A stretch of 64,000 nucleotides of DNA from Shewanella sp. MBTL60-112-B2 (lineage in GTDB: Bacteria; Pseudomonadota; Gammaproteobacteria; Enterobacterales; Shewanellaceae): contig NZ_BPFA01000030.1 of assembly GCF_019655055.1 (NCBI RefSeq), forward strand, positions 1 to 64,000, in the 5' to 3' direction. Both the position numbers and the translations under genes were made by a program. This document shows, piece after piece, positions 8,472-17,154 of the stretch (positions within the stretch are counted from its first letter, which is position 1; every line of letters begins with the position of its first letter). Under the pieces are notes generated by a model. It saw only the letters and a program-made list of their open reading frames with translations. It did no database searches and had not been told where the DNA came from.

Positions 8472-9341
8472 TTACAAGGGTTTACTAATCCTAATCACTA
8501 CCCGGCGGTTTCGTGATCGCTCGTCAATCGTTTGATTCGAGGCGACATGCCTTTTCTCACCATGACCCATAGTATGAATTCGGTTTTGCCCAATGCCACT
8601 GGACACAAAAAAGTCCTTCACTGAATCAGCACGCTGTTCAGAAACTTTTTGATTGACGCTACGGCCACCATAACTATCTGTGTAAGCATCAATCAACACT
8701 AAATCGACGTTCTGATCATAGGCTAGATATTCTTGCACCCTGGCGATCTGCGATTTTGCATAACGTGTCAGTTCGGTTCCGCCAGATTCATAGGTTAGAA
8801 CTGTAAATGCGATATCTTCAAACGAATAGGGTAATAACGAAGACAAACAAGACTTAAACTCGGCATATTGGCGTCTAAAGTTTACCGCTGATAATCCGAC
8901 AGCTATTTTATTAGTCTCGTTATACCAATCGGCATAATAAAAAGTCGGCTGCATACCACTTTCTAACTCGGCAAGCATAGACCAAGCAGCATTACGAGGT
9001 ACTTCTCCGCTAAAGTACTTTTGATAAGTCAGTTCAGTGATCTCTTTAGACAGGACTCCCGGACGCCAAGCTGGAGCCATGCTCATCAATTTAGCTTGTG
9101 TCACCTGATCCGGTTTAACCCACATATCTAAGGTGAAGTTTAAGTTGTGATCTTTACCTGCACGGCTTGTGAACACCGCTTTGCCATAAGCAGGAATGTC
9201 ATGCTCTAAACGGCACATAACAGGGTTATTGCCACTCAAACGCCACTGTGACTCCTCTAAAGAAGCCACATATTGCCTCAATTCTGCATTAGCAAAAAAT
9301 GGCAAGCACAATAATGATGCTAAAATTACCCTAAGCCGCAT
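8472..9341 (-). CDS. motY: Sodium-type flagellar motor protein MotY
   Basis: MotY is the T-ring component that holds PomAB-type stators at the polar flagellar base. The 289-residue product has a signal peptide ending FANA (about 1-19) and the MotY N-terminal domain (to about residue 155), including the MAPAWRPG motif. The OmpA-like peptidoglycan-binding domain that follows has the motifs DAYTDSYGGRSVNQ, SEQRADSVKDFF and SRNRRVVI. The ATG at 9341 is preceded by AGAGAGTGG and gives a clean signal peptide; an in-frame start at 9413 would add 24 polar residues. It is divergent from rnt, a common arrangement in Vibrio/Shewanella. Confidence 0.92.
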   Translation of the reverse strand: MRLRVILASLLCLPFFANAELRQYVASLEESQWRLSGNNPVMCRLEHDIPAYGKAVFTSRAGKDHNLNFTLDMWVKPDQVTQAKLMSMAPAWRPGVLSKEITELTYQKYFSGEVPRNAAWSMLAELESGMQPTFYYADWYNETNKIAVGLSAVNFRRQYAEFKSCLSSLLPYSFEDIAFTVLTYESGGTELTRYAKSQIARVQEYLAYDQNVDLVLIDAYTDSYGGRSVNQKVSEQRADSVKDFFVSSGIGQNRIHTMGHGEKRHVASNQTIDERSRNRRVVIRISKPL

Positions 9342-9481
9342 AGATCCACTCTCTGAATTTGTATCACTATCCTCTATCGGCAAAGATTTATCTTTCTTTA
9401 GCCTATAAATCAATCAAACGAACATGACAGTGATTATCAGTTGCAGCATAATAGTCGCTTGCACACTTTTGGGAAATTTTA

Positions 9482-10168
9482 ATGACTGACACTTTCGACC
9501 CTAATTTAATGAAAAACCGCTTTAGAGGGTATTTCCCAGTGGTCATTGACGTTGAAACTGCCGGTTTCAACTCAAAAACAGACGCGCTTTTAGAGATTGC
9601 CGTCACTATGCTAAAAATGGATGAAGACGGTGTTCTAGCGCTCGATAAAACATTACATTTCCATATTGAACCGTTTGAAGGTGCGAACCTTGAACCTGAA
9701 GCTTTAGCTTTTACCGGCATCGACCCTACCAACCCGCTTCGCGGCGCGGTTAGCGAAAAGGAAGCTTTCTTAGAAATATTTAAAGAAGTGAAAAAAGCGC
9801 AAAAAGCCGTTGGTTGTCATCGTAGTATTATTGTGGCGCACAATGCTGCATTTGATCATGGATTTGTTACCCAAGCAATTGAACGTAATGGTCTTAAACG
9901 TACCCCTTTCCACCCATTTGCTACATTTGATACCGCAGCGCTTGCTGGTTTAGCCATTGGTCATACCGTACTAGCCAAAGCTTGCTCAATGGCAGGTATT
10001 GCTTTTGATAACCGCGAAGCCCACTCGGCGCTTTATGATACTGAACGTACGGCAGAATTATTCTGCTTAATCGTCAACCGCTGGAAAGCCCTAGGTGGTT
10101 GGCCATTTATTGCTGATGAAACAGAAGAGGTTGACATCAACTCTACTGAAGAAAAGGCTGAGAGCTAA
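9482..10168 (+). CDS. rnt: Ribonuclease T
   Basis: RNase T is a DEDDh 3'-5' exoribonuclease that trims tRNA 3' ends (end turnover) and matures 5S/23S rRNA. The 228-residue product shows Asp23 and Glu25 in VIDVETAG, the HNAAFDHGF motif with the third acidic residue near 125, and His181 in REAHSALYDTERTAEL, at the same numbers as in E. coli RNase T. The C-terminus is a short acidic tail. It is followed by its own terminator. Confidence 0.96.
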   Translation: MTDTFDPNLMKNRFRGYFPVVIDVETAGFNSKTDALLEIAVTMLKMDEDGVLALDKTLHFHIEPFEGANLEPEALAFTGIDPTNPLRGAVSEKEAFLEIFKEVKKAQKAVGCHRSIIVAHNAAFDHGFVTQAIERNGLKRTPFHPFATFDTAALAGLAIGHTVLAKACSMAGIAFDNREAHSALYDTERTAELFCLIVNRWKALGGWPFIADETEEVDINSTEEKAES

Positions 10169-10202
10169 GCAGAAATGAGTTATTCAGAGTGAATAGCTAA
10201 CG

Positions 10203-10236
10203 AAAAGGCGAAGGATTAATGTCTTCGTCTTTTTTA
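10203..10236 (+). terminator. Intrinsic terminator of rnt
   Basis: GGCGAAG (10207-10213) pairs with CTTCGTC (10223-10229), with one G-T pair, and is followed by a seven-T run. Confidence 0.75.
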
Positions 10237-10308
10237 TACCCTTTGTCTCGTCCTGGATTGTATGTCTTATCGTAATGGGTATATTAATTTAGTCCTAATT
10301 TTAATAAC

Positions 10309-10337
10309 AAAAAAGCTGCGATAAACGCAGCTTTTTT
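10309..10337 (-). terminator. Intrinsic terminator of the peroxiredoxin gene
   Basis: AAAAAAGCTGCG / CGCAGCTTTTTT with loop ATAAA lies about 30 bp after the stop codon of the leftward peroxiredoxin gene. It is symmetrical and could also stop readthrough from rnt. Confidence 0.85.
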
Positions 10338-10369
10338 TATGCTTTAACAACTTACCATTTCGTTAGAAA

Positions 10370-10975
10370 TTATAGTGAGTCTGCATTATCAGTTAGGTAA
10401 GAAGCAACGCCTGCTGGGCTTGCGTCCATACCTTTGTCACCTTTTTCCCAGCCAGCTGGGCAAACGTCACCGTGATCTTCGTGGAATTGAAGAGCATCAA
10501 CCATACGGATCATTTCGTCAACGTTACGACCTAATGGAAGATCGTTAACCACTTGGTGGCGAACTTGACCTTCTTTGTCGATTAAGAATGAGCCACGGAA
10601 TGCAACACCCGCTTCTGGATGCTCAACGTCATACGCTTTACAGATCTCATGCTTAACGTCAGCAACTAGTGTGTATTGAACTTGGCCAATACCACCCTTG
10701 TCTACTGGTGTGTTACGCCATGCGTTGTGAGTGAACTGAGAATCGATTGAAACACCGATTACTTCAACGCCACGCTTCTTGAATTCATCCATGCGGTGAT
10801 CAAAAGCAATTAGCTCTGATGGACACACGAAAGTGAAATCTAGTGGGTAGAAGAATACTACGGCAGTCTTTCCTTTAATTGCTTCAGACAGGTTAAAGGT
10901 ATCAACAATTTCACCATTACCTAGTACTGCAGCAGCAGTAAAATCAGGGGCCGGACGGCCGACTAATACGCTCAT
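10370..10975 (-). CDS. 2-Cys peroxiredoxin (AhpC/Prx1 family)
   Basis: The enzyme reduces hydrogen peroxide and organic hydroperoxides using thioredoxin-like donors. The 201-residue protein has the peroxidatic cysteine Cys51 in DFTFVCPSE and the resolving cysteine near 172 in GDVCPAGW, followed by a C-terminal extension, so it is a typical 2-Cys enzyme. The ATG at 10975 has GGAG 7 bp upstream and starts MSVLVGRPAPDF; an in-frame extension to 11032 is not family-like. It is monocistronic. Confidence 0.93.
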   Translation of the reverse strand: MSVLVGRPAPDFTAAAVLGNGEIVDTFNLSEAIKGKTAVVFFYPLDFTFVCPSELIAFDHRMDEFKKRGVEVIGVSIDSQFTHNAWRNTPVDKGGIGQVQYTLVADVKHEICKAYDVEHPEAGVAFRGSFLIDKEGQVRHQVVNDLPLGRNVDEMIRMVDALQFHEDHGDVCPAGWEKGDKGMDASPAGVASYLTDNADSL

Positions 10976-11291
10976 TTTATTTCTCCATCTATGGATTGCT
11001 AAAAACGCTGTTTCGTTTAAATCTAGAAGCATTATATGCAGTGTTTTGCTCTATACAAGCTATTTGCGAGCAATATCACTTTTTTAAATGATAATTCTGT
11101 TAACTGACCACTATCACGTCAAGTTAACCCTGTTTTCACTGCGACTATTTACACTTTCTTTGCATATTTAGGTACAGCTAATTCACAACTCTGTTCGAAT
11201 TCAAGATATCCAGCATAGTTACTGGACATAATGCGTATTAACAGGCAAAAATGGACGCAACTTCAAATATAAGAAATAGATTAATCATATT
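10976..11291. other. Divergent promoter region, no element recognised
   Basis: This stretch separates the leftward peroxiredoxin gene from the rightward antiporter gene and must hold both promoters. I could not assign an OxyR site or other operator with confidence. Confidence 0.4.
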
Positions 11292-12611
11292 ATGAATGCT
11301 GTTGTCATCGCTGTATGCCTAATGTTAGGCCTCAGCTTAGCTAGAGTTAATATTGTCATTGCGCTCACCATATCAGCCTTAGTTGCCGGTCTTGTTGGTG
11401 GCATGGATCTGCATCAAACGGTCGCCGCTTTTAATACTGGTCTTGGTGGCGGTGCGCAAATAGCTTTAAGCTATGCCCTTCTGGGCGCTTTTGCTGTTGC
11501 TTTATCGCATTCAGGTTTAACTACATTGATTTCGAGCAAAGTTATTAGCTTATTAGGCAAAGAACAAAACAGTACCAACAATAACTTCGTGCGCTGGGTG
11601 TTACTCTTAACCATTCTTGCGATGGCTATTTCTTCACAAAATATCTTACCGATCCACATAGCATTCATTCCTATTTTAATCCCGCCATTACTGCATGTAA
11701 TGTCAAAATTAAAAATGGATCGTCGTTTAGTTGCTTGTGTACTTACATTTGGTTTAGTGACTACCTATATGGTATTGCCTGTCGGCTTTGGCGGGATCTT
11801 TCTTTACGATATTTTATTAACCAACCTCAATAGTAATGATTTGCAAGCAGTTCAAGCACAAGTTGCGCCGGCTATGATTATTCCAGCTCTAGGCATGGTG
11901 TTTGGTTTATTAGTTGCTATCTTTATCAGCTACCGTAAACCTCGCGAATATAAAGAAGAGCAAATTCTAGCTGCCGAACCTGAAGAAGGCTTAAATAAGC
12001 GTAATATTGTTATTGCGGTTATTGCGGTTATTTCTACCTTAGTGGTGCAGCTCTATACCGGCTCAATGATTTTCGGTGCTTTGATTGGCTTTATTGTATT
12101 TAGTTTTTCTGGTGCACTTAAGCATGTTGCCGACCAAGACATCTTTAACCAAGGCGTTCGTATGATGGCCAACATTGGCTTTATCATGATTTCAGCCGCT
12201 GGTTTTGCTGCAGTGATTAAAGGCACTGGCGATGTCGGTAGCTTAGTTGAGATAATGAATACAGCAATTGGCGATAATAAAGCCTTGGCTGCGTTTTTGA
12301 TGTTGTTAGTCGGTTTACTTATTACTATGGGTATTGGCTCATCGTTTTCAACAATTCCAATTATTGCCGCAATTTATGTACCTTTAGCCATGAGCTTTGG
12401 CTTCTCCGTTGAAGCTACCATCGCCCTAGTAGGCACAGCTGCTGCGCTAGGAGATGCGGGCTCACCGGCATCTGAATCGACCTTAGGCCCTACCGCAGGT
12501 CTAAATGCCGATGGCCAGCATGACCATATGAAAGACAGCGTTATTCCAACCTTTATTCACTACAACATTCCGTTGCTAGTATTTGGCTGGATTGCAGCTA
12601 TGGTGCTCTAG
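11292..12611 (+). CDS. Na+/H+ antiporter family membrane transporter
   Basis: The 439-residue protein is highly hydrophobic, with about ten to twelve membrane segments, and resembles the NhaC/YuiF group of ion-transporter carriers. The N-terminus (NIVIALTISALVAGLVGG) looks like the family's Na_H_antiport_N region. Glycine/serine-rich re-entrant segments occur in GIGSSFSTIPIIAAI and GDAGSPASESTLGP. Members have been linked to Na+/H+ exchange or amino acid uptake, so the substrate is not settled by sequence. The stop codon lies inside a 6-bp direct repeat (CTAGGC twice, 12608-12619). Confidence 0.82.
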   Translation: MNAVVIAVCLMLGLSLARVNIVIALTISALVAGLVGGMDLHQTVAAFNTGLGGGAQIALSYALLGAFAVALSHSGLTTLISSKVISLLGKEQNSTNNNFVRWVLLLTILAMAISSQNILPIHIAFIPILIPPLLHVMSKLKMDRRLVACVLTFGLVTTYMVLPVGFGGIFLYDILLTNLNSNDLQAVQAQVAPAMIIPALGMVFGLLVAIFISYRKPREYKEEQILAAEPEEGLNKRNIVIAVIAVISTLVVQLYTGSMIFGALIGFIVFSFSGALKHVADQDIFNQGVRMMANIGFIMISAAGFAAVIKGTGDVGSLVEIMNTAIGDNKALAAFLMLLVGLLITMGIGSSFSTIPIIAAIYVPLAMSFGFSVEATIALVGTAAALGDAGSPASESTLGPTAGLNADGQHDHMKDSVIPTFIHYNIPLLVFGWIAAMVL

Positions 12612-12665
12612 GCCTAGGCTTGGGTATTTAAGGTCCTGGGTTCTGGGTCCTAAAAAATGAAAACA

Positions 12666-12691
12666 AAAAAGGAGCCATTTGGCTCCTTTTT
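12666..12691. terminator. Bidirectional intrinsic terminator between the antiporter gene and upp
   Basis: AAAAAAGGAGCC / GGCTCCTTTTT with loop ATTT lies between two convergent genes, 55 bp after one stop codon and 62 bp after the other. Confidence 0.88.
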
Positions 12692-12752
12692 AATGCTAGG
12701 TGACTTAATTAGCTAAAATTTAAACCACCTCAACTTATGGCAATATCAGTAC

Positions 12753-13379
12753 TTATTTAGTACCAAAAATCTTGTCACCAGCATCACCTAGACCTGGCAG
12801 AATGTAACCTTGCTCGTTTAAGCAGTCATCAATAGAAGCTGTGTAAAGCTCGATATCTGGATGCGCTTTTTCTAGAGCTGCAACGCCTTCTGGCGCCGCT
12901 ACAAGCACAAGTGCTTTAATCGCAGTACAGCCACGTTCTTTTAGTAGATCGATTGTTGAAATCATCGAACCACCGGTTGCAAGCATTGGATCAACAACAA
13001 GTGCAATACGTGATGGCATGTCGCTAGCTAGTTTTTCAAAATATGGTACAGGCTCAAGTGTCTCTTCGTCACGGTAGATACCTACAACAGAGATACGTGC
13101 ACTAGGAACGTGCTCAAGAACGCCATCCATCATACCAAGACCGGCACGTAAGATTGGCACTACAGTTACCTTCTTACCTTTGATCTGTTCAATTTCAACA
13201 GGACCATTCCAACCATCAATCGTTACTTTTTCAGTTTCAAAATCAGCCGTTGCTTCATATGTAAGTAGACTGCCTACTTCTGCCGCTAATTCGCGAAAAC
13301 GCTTCGTGCTAATGTCACCTTCGCGCATAAGTCCAATTTTATGACGGACTAAAGGGTGCTTAACTTCAACGACTTTCAT
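12753..13379 (-). CDS. upp: Uracil phosphoribosyltransferase
   Basis: Upp salvages uracil by condensing it with PRPP to give UMP. The 208-residue product matches the family length. It has the PRPP-binding motif DPMLATGGSMISTIDLL (about 130-146) and the uracil-binding C-terminal segment GYILPGLGDAGDKIFGTK. It is divergent from purM, 220 bp apart. This pairing with purMN is widespread in gammaproteobacteria; no uraA permease follows here. Confidence 0.97.
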   Translation of the reverse strand: MKVVEVKHPLVRHKIGLMREGDISTKRFRELAAEVGSLLTYEATADFETEKVTIDGWNGPVEIEQIKGKKVTVVPILRAGLGMMDGVLEHVPSARISVVGIYRDEETLEPVPYFEKLASDMPSRIALVVDPMLATGGSMISTIDLLKERGCTAIKALVLVAAPEGVAALEKAHPDIELYTASIDDCLNEQGYILPGLGDAGDKIFGTK

Positions 13380-13599
13380 GTTGTTCTCCTGATTTTCTAA
13401 CGTATTTTTTACGGTAAATTTTAACGATTCTAGTAGATTTGTTCATATAGGAAAACTTAAAGTTTCAAAAAGGCGGCAAATCGTGACCTCTGTCGCTAAG
13501 TTAATTGAAAAACTTACCTTTCGACGCTACTCACAAGCTGATAGAATAGCGCCGCGTAAAATCCAATAATAATCGATACCCGTACCCGAGAGGATCTCC

Positions 13600-14640
13600 G
13601 TGAGCACTCCTACTACCCCACTAAGCTATAAAGATGCAGGCGTTGATATTGATGCCGGAAATGCACTAGTTAACAACATCAAGTCAGCAGTAAAACGTAC
13701 CCGCCGTCCAGAAGTAATGGGCAATCTAGGTGGTTTTGGTGCACTTTGTGAGCTACCAACTAAGTATAAGCATCCAGTACTGGTTTCTGGTACTGATGGC
13801 GTTGGTACCAAGCTACGCCTTGCTATCGACTACAAGAAGCACGATAACGTTGGTGTTGATTTAGTTGCAATGTGTTCAAACGATTTAATCGTTGCCGGTG
13901 CAGAGCCACTGTTCTTCCTTGACTACTATGCAACAGGCAAACTTGATGTCGAAGTTGCAACTGCAGTAGTTAAAGGTATTGCTGAAGGCTGTGTACAATC
14001 AGGCTGTGCATTAATTGGCGGTGAGACTGCTGAAATGCCAGGCATGTACGAAGGCGAAGACTACGACCTAGCAGGTTTCTGCGTTGGTGTTGTAGAGAAA
14101 GAAGAAATCATCGACGGCACTAAAGTGCAAGACGGTGATGCGCTTATCGCATTAGCTTCAAGCGGCCCTCACTCAAATGGTTTCTCACTTATCCGTAAGG
14201 TATTAGAAGTGAGCAAAGCGGATCCTGAGCAAGAGCTTGCAGGTAAGCCACTTATCGACCATTTACTAGAACCTACAAAGATTTACGTTAAGTCTCTGCT
14301 TAAGTTGCTTGAACAGCATGATGTTCACGCAATGTCGCATATTACGGGTGGTGGTTTCTGGGAAAACATCCCACGAGTACTACCTGAAGATTGCAAAGCC
14401 GTGGTTAACAGCGACTCATGGCAGTGGCCTGTCGTATTTAACTGGTTGATGGAAAACGGCAACATTTCACAATTTGAAATGTACCGCACCTTCAACTGTG
14501 GTGTTGGTATGGTTGTCGCCCTACCAGCGGACAAAGTCGATTCAGCCTTAACACTGCTAAATGCAGAAGGCGAGAACGCATGGTTAATCGGTAACATTGC
14601 CAAGCGTAACGGCGAAGAAGAACAAGTGGAGATCCTGTAA
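13600..14640 (+). CDS. purM: Phosphoribosylformylglycinamidine cyclo-ligase (AIR synthetase)
   Basis: PurM makes aminoimidazole ribotide in step 5 of purine synthesis. The 346-residue protein has the characteristic glycine-rich segments VSGTDGVGTKLRLA (about 60-73) and ALIGGETAEMPGMY (about 138-151), and HITGGGFWENIPRVLP in the C-terminal half. The GTG start at 13600 has GAGAGGA about 5 bp upstream. purN overlaps its stop codon (TAATG). No clear PurR box was found upstream. Confidence 0.97.
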   Translation: MSTPTTPLSYKDAGVDIDAGNALVNNIKSAVKRTRRPEVMGNLGGFGALCELPTKYKHPVLVSGTDGVGTKLRLAIDYKKHDNVGVDLVAMCSNDLIVAGAEPLFFLDYYATGKLDVEVATAVVKGIAEGCVQSGCALIGGETAEMPGMYEGEDYDLAGFCVGVVEKEEIIDGTKVQDGDALIALASSGPHSNGFSLIRKVLEVSKADPEQELAGKPLIDHLLEPTKIYVKSLLKLLEQHDVHAMSHITGGGFWENIPRVLPEDCKAVVNSDSWQWPVVFNWLMENGNISQFEMYRTFNCGVGMVVALPADKVDSALTLLNAEGENAWLIGNIAKRNGEEEQVEIL

Positions 14641-15284
14641 TGCCCCAGAGTTGTCGCGTTTTAGTATTAATTTCAGGTAATGGTAGTAATCTACAAGCCA
14701 TTATCGACGGTTGCGATGATAACCTCCAAGCCGAAGTTGTTGGCGTGATCAGTAACAAGCCTGACGCCTATGGTTTGATCCGAGCTCACCAAAATGAGAT
14801 TGATACCAGCTGCGTGATAGCTCATACCGGCGAAACAAGACAAGAGTATGACGCTAGACTGCTCAATGCGATAGAAAAGTACCAGCCAGATCTTGTGGTC
14901 TTAGCTGGCTTTATGCGCATTTTAAGTGATGAGTTTGTGCAGCGTTTTGAAGGTAAGATGGTAAACATCCACCCTTCTCTCTTGCCTAAATATACAGGTT
15001 TGAACACGCACCAACGTGCTATTGATGCAAAAGATACTGAGCATGGTGCAAGCGTACATTTTGTGACACCAGAGCTCGATGCAGGCCCGGTGATCTTACA
15101 AGCAAAAGTACCAGTTTATGGAGACGATACAGCAGATACATTAGCTGAACGTGTACATGAACAAGAACACGCAATTTACCCGTTAGTGGTTAAATGGTTC
15201 AGCCAGAATCGCTTAAGCATGGTAGATGGCGCTGCTCAATTAGATGGTCAGTTATTACCAGCTAATGGTTACGCTGCTGACTAA
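14640..15284 (+). CDS. purN: Phosphoribosylglycinamide formyltransferase
   Basis: PurN transfers a formyl group from 10-formyl-THF to GAR in purine synthesis. The 214-residue protein has the N-terminal ISGNGSNLQAIIDG phosphate-binding loop. The formyltransferase signature follows, with NIHPSLLPKYTGLNTHQRAIDA (Asn and His catalytic) and HFVTPELDAGPVI (Asp). Its ATG shares a base with the purM stop codon, so it is translationally coupled. Confidence 0.97.
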   Translation: MPQSCRVLVLISGNGSNLQAIIDGCDDNLQAEVVGVISNKPDAYGLIRAHQNEIDTSCVIAHTGETRQEYDARLLNAIEKYQPDLVVLAGFMRILSDEFVQRFEGKMVNIHPSLLPKYTGLNTHQRAIDAKDTEHGASVHFVTPELDAGPVILQAKVPVYGDDTADTLAERVHEQEHAIYPLVVKWFSQNRLSMVDGAAQLDGQLLPANGYAAD

Positions 15285-15310
15285 GCAAATATTTAAATAA
15301 CAAAAATACA

Positions 15311-15334
15311 AAGGCACCTTAGGGTGCCTTTTTA
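15311..15334 (+). terminator. Intrinsic terminator of purMN
   Basis: AAGGCACC / GGGTGCCTT with a short loop is followed by a T-run, 27 bp after the purN stop codon. Confidence 0.85.
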
Positions 15335-15361
15335 TCCATTTATAAAGCCGTGCTAAGTCAT

Positions 15362-16906
15362 CTATTTAACTTCAACAATATCACCTGGCTGCCAACTTTT
15401 ATCAAACCAAGATTCTAATGGTCCATAGAGACGCAGTAAGATAAACCAACCTTTGTTCGGTACTGTTTGGATCCAATTATTCTCTTTGCCTTCTGGCGCA
15501 GTTGGACCGAAGTAAATATCCACTGATCCATCGGCATTTTGAGCCAAATTATCACGCTGATTATTGCGACTTGGGAACTGCTGACCTGTCTGTAGCTCAG
15601 AGCGTGTTTGAGTATCGTAGGCGACTACTGACCAGAAATTTTTTGCAGGGACATCGGCTGGGATATTCAGTTTATAGGTGTTACTGCCATTTAAATAAAC
15701 CGAATCTTTCGATTTATCTAGCATGGCATATTGTGACCCCTTACCAATCAGTTTAAAGGCCATAGCGGGAGTATTAACCGTCGCCATGTAGAAGAAGTAG
15801 CTACGAGCATCTAAATTGCGCCCTCCTTCGCCATCGTCAATTAACCAGCGATAATCCCCACCAATAAAGGCCGTTTTCCAAAGTCGACCAGGATAAACAT
15901 AAGCGGCCTCATCTTGCGGCTGGAAAATTAACGCTCTTGCTGTTGCGTTACCAATAGCAACGCCATCAGTTAATAATCCTGTCATGTGCTCATTCGGCGT
16001 AAAAGGCTTTCCCTTTTGAATGCCGATACTCGCCATCAAGCCTCTAAGCTCAGGATCGATAAATGACACAGGCTCTTTTTCGAGTACAGGCTGGATCTCT
16101 TTAAAAAAGTGAAAGTCATTAGCATGTACAGTATTAAACTCTAACCCGCTGCCCGACTTAAAGACCATCTTTGGTGCTTGACTCTTTTTAGCAAGTGAAT
16201 AGATCTTAAGGTGTTGCTCAAAAGCTTGCACTGCTGAATCTGTCTTGCCGTCTTTTAAAAAGCCCCGTGCAATAAACCAGTTGGTATAACTTGTAGACTC
16301 AGACACAAAGTAACCTTTAGGTACTTCACCTTCATAGCCTGGTGGTAAGATAAGATACTTTCCACCTTTGCCTTTATCTGGACCGACAATTCCCATATCT
16401 GTAACGAATCTAAAAAAGGCATCATTAACCGTCGTCGGTCCCATGCCAGCAGGAACTTCTACAACGGTCGGCCCATCGCGTTTAAGATCTAAAAAAGCAG
16501 AGGCATAGACTGTGTCTGTATTTCCCGTTAAGAACAATGGATTTGAATCCATCAATTTATTAAACAGTAACACTTGGTTTGATTGAGTGATCCCTAGGTT
16601 TTCATGTCCAATCCGCAATGCCTCAAGTGAAGCCATGGGAATAGCATTTAAAAACACCTCGGTAGCACGAATCGTATTGAGATGATCATAGAGTTTTTGG
16701 CTAGTTTCAACAGTAGGAGCCCCGTCATGAAACGCCAAGGTACCAATACTCGTTTCAACCTTATTGGGCGTCATAATACTTGCGGGGATGGGAGTGTTAT
16801 AACCGGGTGTAACCTTCTCATCCGCAGCCAAGTGCCCAGATAGCCCAAACAATACCGCCATTAGAGTCGCTAGGGTGAATGTATTTTGCTTTCTTTCCAT
16901 GTGCAT
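15362..16906 (-). CDS. DUF1254/DUF1214 domain protein, secreted
   Basis: The 514-residue product has a signal peptide (about 1-28, ending LAAD) followed by a DUF1254 domain (about 80-215) with NTDTVYASAFLDL. A C-terminal DUF1214 domain (about 375-495) has NFWSVVAYDTQTRSEL and NGSVDIYFGP-like strands. The two domains regularly occur together; no biochemical function is established that I can name. Two ATGs six bases apart (16906 and 16900) both sit behind AGGA, so the start is uncertain by two codons. It is monocistronic and convergent with purN. Confidence 0.85.
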   Translation of the reverse strand: MHMERKQNTFTLATLMAVLFGLSGHLAADEKVTPGYNTPIPASIMTPNKVETSIGTLAFHDGAPTVETSQKLYDHLNTIRATEVFLNAIPMASLEALRIGHENLGITQSNQVLLFNKLMDSNPLFLTGNTDTVYASAFLDLKRDGPTVVEVPAGMGPTTVNDAFFRFVTDMGIVGPDKGKGGKYLILPPGYEGEVPKGYFVSESTSYTNWFIARGFLKDGKTDSAVQAFEQHLKIYSLAKKSQAPKMVFKSGSGLEFNTVHANDFHFFKEIQPVLEKEPVSFIDPELRGLMASIGIQKGKPFTPNEHMTGLLTDGVAIGNATARALIFQPQDEAAYVYPGRLWKTAFIGGDYRWLIDDGEGGRNLDARSYFFYMATVNTPAMAFKLIGKGSQYAMLDKSKDSVYLNGSNTYKLNIPADVPAKNFWSVVAYDTQTRSELQTGQQFPSRNNQRDNLAQNADGSVDIYFGPTAPEGKENNWIQTVPNKGWFILLRLYGPLESWFDKSWQPGDIVEVK

Positions 16907-17154
16907 ATCTTCCTAATCTGAATATCAACAAGGCTTGCCTAAGCCACTTGATAAACTACGAAAGCAATCAACGTCGGTCAACCTAAAGCGTAATACTATC
17001 GCCATTTAAAGTCATAAGCATTTAGAATCATAGACATTCAGAATTATAGTCATATCACCTAATCATCACCTTTCGACGAGCAAGTAGCATAAAACATCAC
17101 CCATCAAACCATGTTTCAAGCTAACTACACACTTACCAGCATGTCATGGCTGCA

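Noticed and set aside
10976..11291. Possible OxyR site before the peroxiredoxin gene
   Set aside because: Expected from biology, but no convincing ATAG-type spaced motif could be seen.
13380..13599. Possible PurR box between upp and purM
   Set aside because: No sequence close to the ACGCAAACGTTTGCGT-type palindrome was found.
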